Below are positions 6,122 through 11,838 of a stretch of DNA of 11,838 nucleotides, piece by piece (position 1 is the first letter of the stretch; each line of letters starts with the position of its first letter). Both the position numbers and the translations under genes were made by a program. Below the pieces are notes generated by a model. That model was not told the DNA's origin. It searched no databases and worked only from the letters and a program-made list of their open reading frames with translations. The stretch is from Parcubacteria group bacterium CG11_big_fil_rev_8_21_14_0_20_41_14 (GTDB taxonomy: Bacteria > Patescibacteriota > Patescibacteriia > UBA2169), in the NCBI GenBank assembly GCA_002787075.1, contig PCVT01000144.1:1-11838 (forward strand), written 5' to 3'.

Positions 6122-6129
6122 GCCGTTTT
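6102..6129. terminator. Intrinsic terminator; right copy of the island-flanking inverted repeat
   Basis: Twelve pairs: 6102-6113 with 6118-6129 around loop ACGA, one T-G pair included, A-run on one side and TTTT on the other. It ends the R-M operon and contains the TGA (6119-6121) of the winged-helix gene. The 29 nt at 6101-6129 are the reverse complement of 1821-1849 with two differences. Confidence 0.8.
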
Positions 6130-6200
6130 ATATTACCCAAAAATTGCCTCCCTATGTTATTGGAGAGTGTTTTTTGATTTCAGTTTTTAAATTTGTGAAG

Positions 6201-6247
6201 ATGCTATCGGCCTGAATACAGGCCTCCAGCATGACGATAAACGTCAT
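6201..6247. repeat. Two adjoining palindromes at the 3' end of the minus-strand DHH gene
   Basis: ATGCT (6201-6205) pairs with AGCAT (6228-6232), enclosing GGCCTG-AATA-CAGGCC (6209-6224). Directly adjoining, ATGACG (6231-6236) pairs with CGTCAT (6242-6247) and contains the stop codon of the DHH paralogue. There is no T-run, so this is a hairpin 3' end or dispersed repeat and not a standard terminator. The 6130-6200 stretch before it shows nothing clear. Confidence 0.6.
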
Positions 6248-7380
6248 TCCCATAGCACTGCGCTTTGGATGAGCTCAATGGCTTGTTTTTCTTTTTTCGT
6301 GTACAGGTGACACTCAACAAAGCTAGCGCTTCCACGAGCGCTAAAGCGAGCCAAAGATTTGCGCAAATCAATGCTTGGCTCATGTGTGTGAACTAGAGCA
6401 TTCAGATATCCATCAACAAAAAACAAAAGAGCAGCGATTTTCGCTTTGGGCGCGCTTTGGAAAAAGTCATCAGCAATGATGTGAAGATTTTTTTCTCGCG
6501 TTTTCGTTTCAAGAAAATCTTTTTCAGAAATTACTGAATACGCTATTTCATTGTTCTGGTCAACACTCAAGCCAGAGAGCACTCTGCCCCAAAGCTGGAG
6601 AGTATTTATTTCTTTGTTATGGAAAAGATTTTGTATAATTAAGCCCCGGTCAGCGCCCAAGCTCATCAACTCGCTTGCTATAGCCAAAGACCGCGGAGTA
6701 ATGGCGCCTTTTTGGAAACTGCGGGATTCATGGATAATTCCAGTTAACAGGCAAGTGCTGATTTTTTCATCAAGTAAATTTTTGCCCAATGCTTCCGCGA
6801 ACATGAACAAAATTTCAGCGGTTGCCGTGGCAGTCATCTCAACCAGGTTCAATTCCCCGAAATGCTCGTTTTCCGGGCTGTGATCAATATTCACTATAGG
6901 AGTATGATAAAAAAATTCCGCGTGCTCGTCATATAGCATGCCTAATGATTCAAGATCAGTGCACCCTAGCGCCACAATAAGATCATAAGGATATTGATCC
7001 TGTTTTACGCTTGGCTGGCCAAGTTGAAGATTCGCGTTATCAGTAAATAAGCGGATGCTCAGTTTTCCATTTTTTAATTTGTAAGTTAGTCCGCGGATAT
7101 CCGCGTCTTTAATGTCAAATTCTAAAAGCAGGTTTTTGTTTTTTAAGAGCGCGTTTTGAATATCCTTGTGCCCTGGCAAAAAAGCGCACGAATCGCAAAC
7201 GCTGTAATACTGGTTATAATAAATCACAATATCTGCTTTTTTGCCGATTTTTTTAAGAAGCTGGCGCAATCCCAAGCTAGAGGCAATCGCGTCTGGGCTT
7301 GGATTTTGCCTAGTCACGATAAGGATATGTTTTTTTATCTGAATGGTTTTTAGTATTCTTTGTATTTCGTCTAAAGGCAT
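6244..7380 (-). CDS. DHH-family phosphoesterase paralogue lacking most catalytic residues
   Basis: 378 residues from the ATG at 7380-7378. This start gives the same distance to the first motif as in the intact paralogue at 9517, and a consensus promoter lies just upstream. An in-frame ATG at 7446 would put that promoter inside the gene. The fold is recognisable: VTRQNPSPDAIASSLGL (22-38), VNIDHSPEN (163-171), TATATAEILF (183-192), GIIHESRSF (214-222) and LQLWGRVLSG (261-270), each aligning to the other copy. The active site is not conserved. HxxPDxD has become RxxPSPD, the motif II aspartate is lost (ALGCTD), DHH is DHS, the TDTDAF aspartates are ESRSF, and no GGGH is present in the last domain (SARGSASF instead). 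There is also an insertion at about 80-130. It may act as a binding or regulatory pseudoenzyme; substrate unknown. Confidence 0.8.
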   Translation of the reverse strand: MPLDEIQRILKTIQIKKHILIVTRQNPSPDAIASSLGLRQLLKKIGKKADIVIYYNQYYSVCDSCAFLPGHKDIQNALLKNKNLLLEFDIKDADIRGLTYKLKNGKLSIRLFTDNANLQLGQPSVKQDQYPYDLIVALGCTDLESLGMLYDEHAEFFYHTPIVNIDHSPENEHFGELNLVEMTATATAEILFMFAEALGKNLLDEKISTCLLTGIIHESRSFQKGAITPRSLAIASELMSLGADRGLIIQNLFHNKEINTLQLWGRVLSGLSVDQNNEIAYSVISEKDFLETKTREKNLHIIADDFFQSAPKAKIAALLFFVDGYLNALVHTHEPSIDLRKSLARFSARGSASFVECHLYTKKEKQAIELIQSAVLWE

Positions 7381-7407
7381 AATATATATTTTTTGATTTA
7401 GTAAGTA

Positions 7408-7436
7408 ATAATACTCAAGAGTAGCTCTTGTGTCAA
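7408..7436 (-). promoter_or_regulatory. Sigma-70 promoter of the DHH paralogue with a palindrome in its spacer
   Basis: Minus strand: TTGACA (7436-7431), 17-bp spacer, TATTAT (7413-7408); expected start near 7401, about 21 nt before the ATG at 7380. The spacer carries CAAGAG-TAG-CTCTTG (7416-7430), a perfect 6-bp dyad that extends further with one mismatch (ACW on the left, GT on the right). Its place between -35 and -10 suggests an operator. Confidence 0.8.
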
Positions 7437-7466
7437 TCGCGCGCATTGTGCATAATACGGAAATTA

Positions 7467-7495
7467 TTGACTTTTCCAGTGATTTTTATTATACT
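7467..7495 (+). promoter_or_regulatory. Sigma-70 promoter of the infB operon
   Basis: TTGACT (7467-7472), 17-bp spacer, TATACT (7490-7495), giving a start near 7502 and a leader of about 24 nt without a Shine-Dalgarno. It diverges from the DHH paralogue promoter; the two -35 boxes are 30 bp apart. A TATAAT at 7518-7523 is too close to the ATG to be this gene's -10. Confidence 0.75.
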
Positions 7496-7525
7496 GACAT
7501 GCACTTATTACTGAATATATAATCC

Positions 7526-9514
7526 ATGAACGTAACTGAACTTGCCAGACAACTGAAAACCACCAAAGAAGAGCTGTTGGAAAAACTGCCTGTGCTTGGA
7601 TTTGATATTGGATTGCGCGCCATAAAAATAGATAACAGCGTTGCTGAACGGATAAGACAGGCCTGGTCAAAAGAACAGCGCCGCCAAAAAATTAGAGAGA
7701 AAATGGATAAGCAAGAAATAGCCAAATCAAAGCAAGGAGCAGAATCAACAGCGATTAAAGATATTATTATTCCTGAAAAAATCGCAGTTACTAACTTAGC
7801 TGTTAAATTAGGAACTGAAGTAACGCATTTAATAGGGTATTTGATGAAGAATGGGATTATGGCAGCGTTAAACGAGCAGATTGATTTTGACACTGCTTCA
7901 ATCGTGGCAGAGGACTATGGATTCAAAGCAGTTAAAGGAGCAGAGGAAGACCATCAAAAACAAAATGTGCTTGATATTCATGAAATGAAAAAAACGCGCG
8001 CCAAAGATACGCTTGCGCAATCGCGTCCTCCTGTTGTTGTTGTAATGGGGCATGTTGACCATGGAAAAACAACTCTTCTTGACGCTATAAGAAAAACAAA
8101 TGTTGTTGCCAGCGAATCAGGCGGAATTACTCAGCACATTGGCGCGTATCAAGTTGAGGAAAAAGGGCGGGTTATCACATTTTTAGATACTCCAGGGCAT
8201 GAAGCATTTAAGGCAATGCGCGAGAGAGGCGGACAAGTGGCTGATATTGCCATCCTTATAGTGGCCGCGGACGACGGGCTTAAGCCGCAGACGCTTGAAT
8301 CCATTAATGTTATACAAAAAGAAAATTTGCCGTTTGTGGTGGCCATAAATAAAGTTGACAAGCCAGGAGCAGACATTGACCGCGTGAAAAAAGAATTAGC
8401 TGAAATAAATTTAAACCCTGAGGATTGGGGCGGAAAAACAATCTGCGTTCCTATCAGCGCCAAGAAAGGCGAAAAAATAGATGAGCTTTTGGATATGGTT
8501 CTTCTTGTGGCTGATATGGAAAAATTTACCGCGGACCCACTCAAGCCAGCTCATGGAGTTATTATTGAGTCCCACATAGACAAGGGCGAAGGCCCGGTCG
8601 CGACTGTTTTGGTGAATGTTGGAACTCTTCGCGTTGGAGATGAAATCGCGATTGGAGAGACCTATGGCAAAATAAAATCTTTAAAAGATTGGACAGGAAC
8701 TGAGGTAAAAGAAGCGCCTCCATCTATGCCTGTAAAAATTTTAGGGCTTAAGTCCACGCCAAAGGTTGGGGATATTTTGAAAGTGGAAGCAATAAACAGA
8801 GAAAAGCGTAAAAAGAATCCAAAAAATTATCATTTGGTTGATATTGAGCAAAATCATGCTTTAAGCAAGTACGAGCAAAAGGAAGACAATGCAAACGTTA
8901 TATCCAAGAATAGAATCAATATTATTGTTAAAGCAGATATGCTTGGTTCTCTTGAAGCGCTTATTGCTTCTATAAAAAAGTTAGAAAATAATCATGTGTC
9001 AATCGGCATTATAAAGCAGGGCTTGGGCAATATTACTGAATCAGACCTTATTTTAGCAAAAGATTCAAGCGCGATTATTTATGGATTCAACATAAATTTG
9101 AGCCAAGAGGCATTGCGATTAAGCTATGAGCGTACTGTTGAGATTAAAATTTCAAAAATTATTTATGAGCTTTTAGATGATTTAACAGCAAAAGTGAAAT
9201 CATTCATTAAAACCGAAATTGTTGAGGTAAAGCAAGGAGATCTGCTTGTTCTTAAAGTATTTAAGGACAGCAAAAAGGAATCTATCATAGGTTGCAGAGC
9301 AAAGGCAGCTCCAGTGGCTGGCAATTCCAAGTTTCGTCTTTTGCGCGATGGAGAGCCGATTGATGAGGGTCAAATTGTGGAGATTCAAAGAAATAAGCAA
9401 GCAGTTGAAAAAGCGGAAGAAGGAGCTGAATGCGGAATAAAAGTTACAAACGCGCGCGGATTCAAAGAAGGCGACATTCTCTCCTGCTTTATTGAGGAAG
9501 AAAGAGAAGTATAG
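7526..9514 (+). CDS. infB: Translation initiation factor IF-2
   Basis: 662 residues, shorter than E. coli (about 890). IF2 is the GTPase that brings formylmethionyl-tRNA to the 30S subunit and promotes subunit joining. Two IF2_N-type segments lie at about 1-50 and 80-135, separated by a charged helix. The G domain follows with G1 GHVDHGKT (175-182), G2 GGITQHIG (199-206), G3 DTPGH (221-225), G4 NKVD (275-278) and G5 SAK (311-313). Domain II starts near 340, and the C-terminal domains end with the NARGFKEGDILSCFIEEE stretch typical of the fMet-tRNA-binding domain. The shortening is in the N-terminal extension. It starts an operon with a DHH phosphoesterase (2-nt gap) and clpP. rbfA, often between infB and the DHH gene in other bacteria, is absent here. 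Confidence 0.97.
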   Translation: MNVTELARQLKTTKEELLEKLPVLGFDIGLRAIKIDNSVAERIRQAWSKEQRRQKIREKMDKQEIAKSKQGAESTAIKDIIIPEKIAVTNLAVKLGTEVTHLIGYLMKNGIMAALNEQIDFDTASIVAEDYGFKAVKGAEEDHQKQNVLDIHEMKKTRAKDTLAQSRPPVVVVMGHVDHGKTTLLDAIRKTNVVASESGGITQHIGAYQVEEKGRVITFLDTPGHEAFKAMRERGGQVADIAILIVAADDGLKPQTLESINVIQKENLPFVVAINKVDKPGADIDRVKKELAEINLNPEDWGGKTICVPISAKKGEKIDELLDMVLLVADMEKFTADPLKPAHGVIIESHIDKGEGPVATVLVNVGTLRVGDEIAIGETYGKIKSLKDWTGTEVKEAPPSMPVKILGLKSTPKVGDILKVEAINREKRKKNPKNYHLVDIEQNHALSKYEQKEDNANVISKNRINIIVKADMLGSLEALIASIKKLENNHVSIGIIKQGLGNITESDLILAKDSSAIIYGFNINLSQEALRLSYERTVEIKISKIIYELLDDLTAKVKSFIKTEIVEVKQGDLLVLKVFKDSKKESIIGCRAKAAPVAGNSKFRLLRDGEPIDEGQIVEIQRNKQAVEKAEEGAECGIKVTNARGFKEGDILSCFIEEEREV

Positions 9515-9516
9515 AT

Positions 9517-10467
9517 ATGCAGGAAAGCTTTAATCAGCTTAAGAGGGAAGTTGAAAAATATGAATCTATCGCGATTGTATGCCATAAGCGTCCAGACGCG
9601 GATGCGATTGGCTCAAGCTTGGCTTTTGGCGCGTATGTCGCGTCTTTGGGCAAACAGGTTCAGCTCTACTGCATTGATGAAGCGCCTGAATATTTGTCGT
9701 TTTTAGGGGGCATTGAATTATTCAAGAAAGAGCCAGATGAATTTTGGAAAAACGCGCGCGCTATTTGCTTGATTGACTGCGGAGATCTTTCAATGTCTGG
9801 CATTGATTTTGAAAATTTTAAAGATAAGGATCTTTTAGTTATTGATCATCATGCCAGCAACAGCGGATATGGGGATGTGAATGTTATAGATAAGAACGCA
9901 AGCGCGACTGCTGAGATTTTGTACCAGTATTTCAACTTGATTGGGTTTGATATGGATAAAAATTGCGCTACTAATCTTTTGTGCGGAATATATACTGATA
10001 CTGACGCGTTTACGAATTTAGGAACTACTCCTAATTCACTGAGCGTGTCATCTAAATTATTAGCCAATGGAGCGAATTTTAAGGATATTACCGCGTACAC
10101 TTTGCGCAATAAATCAATCTCGTCTTTGAAATTATGGGGACGGGCTTTGGAGAGATTGAGGTTTGATGATAAAAAAGGAATCGCAACCACTATTATCACG
10201 CAAGAAGATTTCAAAGAGTGCAATGCTGTGGGGGATGATGCTGAGGGAGTTGCAAATCTTTTGAATCATCTTTCTGGGGTGAAAATGGCTATGGTTCTGC
10301 GCGAGTTAGATGGCGGGCAGGTGAAAGGAAGTTTGCGCACTACCAGCGAATTGATTGATGTTTCAGAAGTTGCTAAGCTCATGGGAGGAGGAGGCCATAA
10401 AAAAGCTGCCGGGTTTACGGTGCAGGGAAGGATTAAGCAGACCGATACTGGTTGGGAAGTAATATAA
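9517..10467 (+). CDS. DHH/DHHA1 phosphoesterase (NrnA-like nanoRNase/pAp phosphatase)
   Basis: 316 residues with all family motifs: HKRPDADAIGSS (23-34; H23, D27, D29), LIDCGD (85-90; D87), VIDHHASN (108-115), GIYTDTDAF (157-165; D161) and the DHHA1-domain GGGGHKKAAGF (290-300). These bind two metal ions. NrnA/MgpA-type members degrade 2-5-nt RNAs and 3'-phosphoadenosine 5'-phosphate, while some relatives cleave cyclic di-nucleotide products; the sequence does not decide between these. It sits 2 nt after infB and 4 nt before clpP, so the three are almost certainly co-transcribed. It is paralogous to the degenerate protein at 6244-7380 on the other side of infB, and is the intact member of the pair. 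Confidence 0.93.
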   Translation: MQESFNQLKREVEKYESIAIVCHKRPDADAIGSSLAFGAYVASLGKQVQLYCIDEAPEYLSFLGGIELFKKEPDEFWKNARAICLIDCGDLSMSGIDFENFKDKDLLVIDHHASNSGYGDVNVIDKNASATAEILYQYFNLIGFDMDKNCATNLLCGIYTDTDAFTNLGTTPNSLSVSSKLLANGANFKDITAYTLRNKSISSLKLWGRALERLRFDDKKGIATTIITQEDFKECNAVGDDAEGVANLLNHLSGVKMAMVLRELDGGQVKGSLRTTSELIDVSEVAKLMGGGGHKKAAGFTVQGRIKQTDTGWEVI

Positions 10468-10471
10468 TTAT

Positions 10472-11065
10472 ATGACTGAAACAACTAATCTACATCTTAT
10501 TCCAACGGTAATAGAAAAAACGCATGCAGGGGAGCGGGCGTATGATATTTATTCTCGGCTTTTAAAAGAGCGGATTATTTTTTTGGGTTCTCCAATTAGC
10601 GATGATGTGGCTAATACTGTTATTGCGCAATTATTGCATTTGGATAGCGAGAATCAGGAAAAGGATATTAAGCTCTATATCAATTCTCCCGGAGGTTCTG
10701 TTTCCGCGGGTCTAGCTGTGTATGACACTATGCAATACGTAAAATCAAAAGTATCTACTATATGCGTTGGTATTGCCGCGAGTATGGCAGCGACTTTGCT
10801 ATCTGCGGGCGAGAAAGGCAAGCGATTTGCTTTGCCGAATTCGGAAATTATGCTGCATCAGGTAATGGGCGGGGCTGAAGGACAGGCAAGCGACATCAAA
10901 ATTCGGGCTGAACATATTCTTAAAATGCATGAGCGTTTGACTGGGATTCTTGCAAAACACACTGGCCAAGATATCAAAAAGATTGAGCATGATTCTGACC
11001 GGGATTTCTTCATGAGCGCGGATGAGGCGCTGAAATATGGGATTGTTGACAAGATTATAAAATAG
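10472..11065 (+). CDS. clpP: ATP-dependent Clp protease proteolytic subunit
   Basis: 197 residues, normal for ClpP. The catalytic triad is visible with the standard spacing: S104 in GIAASMAA, H129 in IMLHQVMGG and D178 in DSDRDFFMSADEA. NSPGGSVSAG (71-80) forms the oxyanion-hole strand. ClpP assembles into a 14-subunit chamber fed by ClpX or ClpA/C ATPases; none of these is in the window. The short N-terminal stretch (LIPTVIEKT) begins like mature, propeptide-processed ClpP, so little if anything is removed. Last gene of the infB operon, 4 nt after the DHH gene. The 3' codons also carry a consensus -35 box for the next gene. Confidence 0.97.
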   Translation: MTETTNLHLIPTVIEKTHAGERAYDIYSRLLKERIIFLGSPISDDVANTVIAQLLHLDSENQEKDIKLYINSPGGSVSAGLAVYDTMQYVKSKVSTICVGIAASMAATLLSAGEKGKRFALPNSEIMLHQVMGGAEGQASDIKIRAEHILKMHERLTGILAKHTGQDIKKIEHDSDRDFFMSADEALKYGIVDKIIK

Positions 11066-11074
11066 TGCTATGAT
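11046..11074 (+). promoter_or_regulatory. Sigma-70 promoter overlapping the clpP stop
   Basis: TTGACA (11046-11051, inside clpP), 17-bp spacer, TATGAT (11069-11074) with an extended TG. Expected start near 11081, giving the gene at 11216 a leader of about 135 nt that contains the long hairpin. Confidence 0.8.
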
Positions 11075-11116
11075 ACTAACTTGTTCATTTTAGCTTTATT
11101 TTATTTGCGAAAATGT

Positions 11117-11169
11117 GTAGCCATAACTGAAAATTACTCAAAATTTGGGTCATTTCCGGCTATGGCTAC
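11117..11169 (+). ncRNA. Long imperfect hairpin in the leader of the GC-rich gene (possible cis-regulatory RNA or repeat)
   Basis: The outer arms GTAGCCATA (11117-11125) and TATGGCTAC (11161-11169) pair perfectly, and the stem continues inward to about 11141/11145. This makes 25 positions without bulges: three mismatches and two G-T pairs, closing on a 3-nt loop. No T-run follows, so it is not a standard terminator of clpP. It may be a leader regulator, an RNase III substrate or a MITE-like repeat; the sequence alone does not decide. Confidence 0.65.
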
Positions 11170-11201
11170 TACACGGGTAGTCCGCTAGCACAAATCTCTA
11201 C

Positions 11202-11208
11202 AAGGAGG
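11202..11208 (+). promoter_or_regulatory. Consensus Shine-Dalgarno of the right-edge gene
   Basis: AAGGAGG, 7 nt before the ATG at 11216. It is the only full anti-16S match in front of any gene in the window, and it fixes the start codon. Confidence 0.9.
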
Positions 11209-11215
11209 CCTGACC

Positions 11216-11838
11216 ATGTCAAAGGACATGCTCGGCATTGCAATAAGAAAGCTCGTGACGCTTCCGAACAATGTGCTCGGTATCGTCTGCGACCTTCTGG
11301 AGAAATTGAGCGACCCTGAATGGGTCATGGCGTTGAAGAAATTTCTCCGGAAGGAAAATCCTTGGCCAGAACACCAATGGCGCGAGGAGAATGGAGTCCT
11401 TTACTTTTCGGTTACGTCCGACGGCGCAACCGGAGAGGAGTGGATTTCCCGTCTAGAGGGCAAAGGATTCCGCGTAAAAGATTCCGCGAAGTCCATTCTC
11501 CGTTCGTCCAATTTCCAGCCCACCAGCGGCAAAACCACCGAGGTGGTGGTTCTCAAAGGGATGTTGTTCGGCGACAACGAACTGTATTCCAATAACATCC
11601 GCGCCAAGGCCAAGAGTGGCGAGTTCACGGGTCGGAATCTCTCTGATCCGAACGCGGAGCTGGCCTGCCTTATCCGAGAAAAGTTTTCGGATGAGGAAAT
11701 TGAGGCAATGGGCTTGTGGGCGATTGTCGCCATGCACGAACCCATTCAGGATTCTGGCGGCCGCCCGGTCTTGCTCAGTGCCGGCCGCGGCGTCGGTGGC
11801 CGCTGGTTGGGCGCGTACTGGGGCGGCCCGGGCAGCGG
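11216..11838 (+). CDS. Uncharacterised GC-rich protein, C-terminus beyond the window
   Basis: An ATG with a consensus Shine-Dalgarno opens a frame that stays open to the window edge (207 complete codons). The start reads MSKDMLGIAIRKLVTLPNNV, followed by a helical, acidic segment ending KKFLRKENPWPE. A mixed region (about 55-125) contains YFSVTSDGATGEEWISRLEGKGF. Further on come ELACLIREKFSDEEIEAMGLW and IVAMHEPIQDSGGRPVLLSA. The last visible part is glycine- and tryptophan-rich (GGRWLGAYWGGPGS). No catalytic motif, signal peptide or membrane segment is seen. I associate this type of protein with recurrent, unnamed gene families in Parcubacteria genomes, but could not check. Base composition differs sharply from the neighbours: about half G+C at the start and 46 of 60 at 11761-11820, against about 22 of 60 in infB. 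It has its own promoter and a structured leader, so is probably an acquired or multi-copy element. Confidence 0.7.
   Translation, partial: MSKDMLGIAIRKLVTLPNNVLGIVCDLLEKLSDPEWVMALKKFLRKENPWPEHQWREENGVLYFSVTSDGATGEEWISRLEGKGFRVKDSAKSILRSSNFQPTSGKTTEVVVLKGMLFGDNELYSNNIRAKAKSGEFTGRNLSDPNAELACLIREKFSDEEIEAMGLWAIVAMHEPIQDSGGRPVLLSAGRGVGGRWLGAYWGGPGS

Larger units (their letters stand above)
1821..6129. other. R-M island bounded by 29-nt near-perfect inverted repeats
   Basis: The ends match in inverted orientation at 27 of 29 positions (core CGGCTCACTCGTGTG). Between them lie the LexA-like regulator, m5C and m6A methyltransferases, HNH nuclease and winged-helix protein, all in one direction. The methyltransferase and nuclease genes are visibly more AT-rich than the infB-clpP block. 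I see no transposase and no clear target-site duplication just outside the repeats, so mobility is inference; matched bidirectional terminators are an alternative. Confidence 0.6.

Noticed and set aside
7381..7446. Upstream ATG for the DHH paralogue at 7446
   Set aside because: The consensus promoter at 7408-7436 would then lie inside the gene, and the extra 22 residues have no counterpart in the intact paralogue. A TATTAT-like box upstream of 7446 lacks a good -35.
8149..8544. 131-residue minus-strand frame inside infB
   Set aside because: Shadow of the conserved GTPase domain; no independent support.
11320..11745. Frames on both strands within the right-edge gene
   Set aside because: The frame at 11216 has the Shine-Dalgarno, promoter and continuous opening; the others are products of high GC.
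11740..11838. Diversity-generating retroelement variable region, suggested by the GGRWLGAYWGGPGS tail
   Set aside because: The region is poor in adenine and AAY codons, no template repeat or reverse transcriptase is visible, and the 3' end is missing.
1..11838. CRISPR array, insertion sequence or alternative genetic code
   Set aside because: No regularly spaced direct repeats and no transposase motifs. TGA ends the DKNYY, winged-helix and DHH-paralogue genes, which fits code 11.

Overview
The window looks like a chromosome segment of a Candidate Phyla Radiation (Patescibacteria, probably Parcubacteria-like) bacterium. This is an inference from AT-rich, compact genes, short leaders without Shine-Dalgarno sequences, a shortened IF2, DHH-family paralogues around infB, and a DKNYY-repeat protein. 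TGA is used as a normal stop in several genes, so this is the standard bacterial code and not the TGA=Gly code of Gracilibacteria/Absconditabacteria.

Layout. 1-348 (minus): N-terminal part of a CCA-adding/poly(A) polymerase-type nucleotidyltransferase. 485-561: a tRNA whose anticodon reads UAU (Ile, AUA codon). 595-1709: a membrane-anchored DKNYY-repeat protein whose first ten codons are out of frame with the rest at a T7 tract. 1821-6129: an island bounded by 29-nt near-identical inverted repeats that also fold as transcription terminators. It carries a LexA/S24-type regulator, a C5-cytosine DNA methyltransferase, a D12-class N6-adenine methyltransferase, an HNH endonuclease and a membrane-anchored winged-helix protein, all on the plus strand. 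6244-7380 (minus): a DHH phosphoesterase paralogue that has lost most catalytic residues. 7526-11065 (plus): infB, an intact DHH phosphoesterase (NrnA-like) and clpP, packed with 2- and 4-nt gaps. 11216-end: the start of an uncharacterised gene that differs from everything around it in GC content, in its consensus Shine-Dalgarno and in its structured leader.

How the genes work together. The island reads as a complete type II restriction-modification system with one methyltransferase of each chemistry. That suggests an asymmetric target in which one strand is protected at A and the other at C. A self-cleaving regulator lies in front and a second DNA-binding protein behind. The infB-DHH-clpP block is a housekeeping operon (translation initiation, nanoRNA/nucleotide turnover, proteolysis). 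Its promoter diverges from that of the degenerate DHH gene, which carries a palindrome between its -35 and -10 boxes.

Most worth following up: the repeat-bounded R-M island with its two regulators, the tRNA-Ile(UAU), the T7 frameshift, and the long hairpin/strong-SD leader of the GC-rich gene at the right edge. All calls come from reading the sequence; no database search was run.
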